Assembly: GCF_000372725.1 (NCBI RefSeq)
Contig: NW_005195368.1
Coordinates: forward strand, 160,429-224,428
Source: Emiliania huxleyi CCMP1516
Taxonomy: Eukaryota; Haptophyta; Isochrysidales; Noelaerhabdaceae
Direction of reading: 5' to 3'
DNA: 64,000 bases
Made by a program: the position numbers and the translations under genes. Under the pieces are notes generated by a model. That model worked only from the letters and a program-made list of their open reading frames with translations. It made no database searches and had not been told where the DNA came from. Of the stretch, positions 63,420 to 64,000 are shown one piece after another. Each line of letters starts with the position of its first letter. Within the stretch, counting starts at the first letter, position 1.

Positions 63420-64000
63420 CGGCGGGAGGGGTAGGGCTATCTCGGAAGAGCTAGAGGGCTCAGCCACCCCTCCACCCCTCCGCCCTGCACTCCTCCACCC
63501 TCCCGGGGCGATAGAGGTCCGTCCTCGAGCCCTCCCACTTCCACCCCTCCGACCGGAGGGCTCGCCAGCCCACAGGGCTGGAGGGGTCCCCGTCGGATCG
63601 GCGTCGGGAGGGCTCCACAGGGCTAACCCCCTCCCTGGACGCCGGGTGGGCTCGGAGGGACGGTCGGACAAGGGAGGAGCTTCGTGGCGGGAGGGCTCGA
63701 GAGGGGTCGGAAGGGCCCTCCGGGAGGGTCGCAAAAAGATAAAAAAACGAAGTCGCGGCTTATGTGACTGCCCCTCAAGAGGGCTCGGAGGGCTCGGAGG
63801 GCTCGAGCTTCCGAGCCCTCCAGACCCCTCCGAGCCCTACTGGAGCCCTCCAGCCCTCCAAGCCCTCCTTCCCTCCGAGCCCTCCGAGCCCTCCAAGCCC
63901 TCCGAGCCCCCCGACCCCGGTTCGGCGGCTCGCCCCTCCGAGCCCTCCGGGCACTCCATCCCTTGTGAGCCCTCCCGAGCCCTCACGAGCCCACCAGCGC
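63420..64000 (+). repeat. GAGGGCTCGGA / GAGCCCTCC low-complexity satellite, inverting mid-way
   Basis: The left part (63420-63800) is dominated by GGAGGGCTC; from about 63800 to the window end the reverse complement GAGCCCTCC dominates. The two arms could fold on each other. Confidence 0.85.

Overview
The window looks like nuclear DNA of a GC-rich, intron-bearing unicellular alga. A haptophyte (relative of Emiliania/Isochrysis/Chrysochromulina) is the best guess. This is inferred from the very high GC content, compact gene spacing, a mixture of intronless and intron-rich genes, a large share of GC-AG introns, and protein types familiar from such algae: Cys-rich GCC2/GCC3-type receptors with a TIR-like tail, MBOAT/wax-synthase-like and SLC35F-like membrane proteins, and PH/RhoGEF signalling proteins. 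A dinoflagellate or pelagophyte is not excluded. Two 100-N blocks (3727-3826, 48890-48989) are scaffold gaps.

Layout, left to right. 1-81: 3' end of a plus-strand gene. 522-2267 (-): BTB-BACK-Kelch protein. 3385-5722 (-): MBOAT/wax-synthase-like enzyme broken by a gap. 6074-14140 (-): a ~2090-residue multi-exon receptor with a beta-helix exon array, Cys-rich repeats, membrane segments and a TIR-like tail. 14520-15804 (-): CRAL-TRIO (Sec14-like) protein. 16943-18364 (-): unknown. 19128-23031 (+): protein with two PH-like domains. 23463-24548 (+): ARM-like protein. 25517-27739 (-): Aurora-type kinase lacking its alpha-C/hinge coding sequence. 28747-33013 (+): DH-PH RhoGEF. 33461-34378 (-): PDZ-like/SHOCT protein. 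36693-38050 (-): SLC35F6-like transporter. 38630-39471 (-): R3H protein whose intron is made of telomere-like repeats. 39567-40070: TIR-bearing DNA element. 41237-42250 (-): KDEL receptor fused to a zinc ribbon. 42469-45570 (+): Sel1/TPR/RING-H2 protein. 45931-47409 (-): unknown SHOCT-like protein. 49712-50134 (+): Tudor/SH3-like exon with a duplicated neighbour exon. 51197-52819 (-): multi-pass membrane protein. 53111-56332 (+): class IV-like histone deacetylase in ten exons. 58452-59500 (-): unknown. 59760-60345 and 60960-61903 (-): two SET-domain genes.

There are no operons. Genes are separated by 0.1-2 kb and are mostly independent. Two signalling proteins with PH domains and an Aurora kinase lie together, as do an HDAC and two SET proteins, but the sequence does not show that these clusters act together.

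Two themes stand out. First, the receptor gene contains about ten tandem exon+intron units, each adding one ~26-residue beta-helix coil in phase 0, followed by a TIR-like tail that keeps the candidate catalytic glutamate. Second, many introns are GC-AG (a few apparently GA-AG) and are flanked by direct repeats of 10-24 bp that copy the exon edge. They are often filled with 10-12-bp tandem repeats, which looks like intron birth by local duplication or by introner-like insertion.
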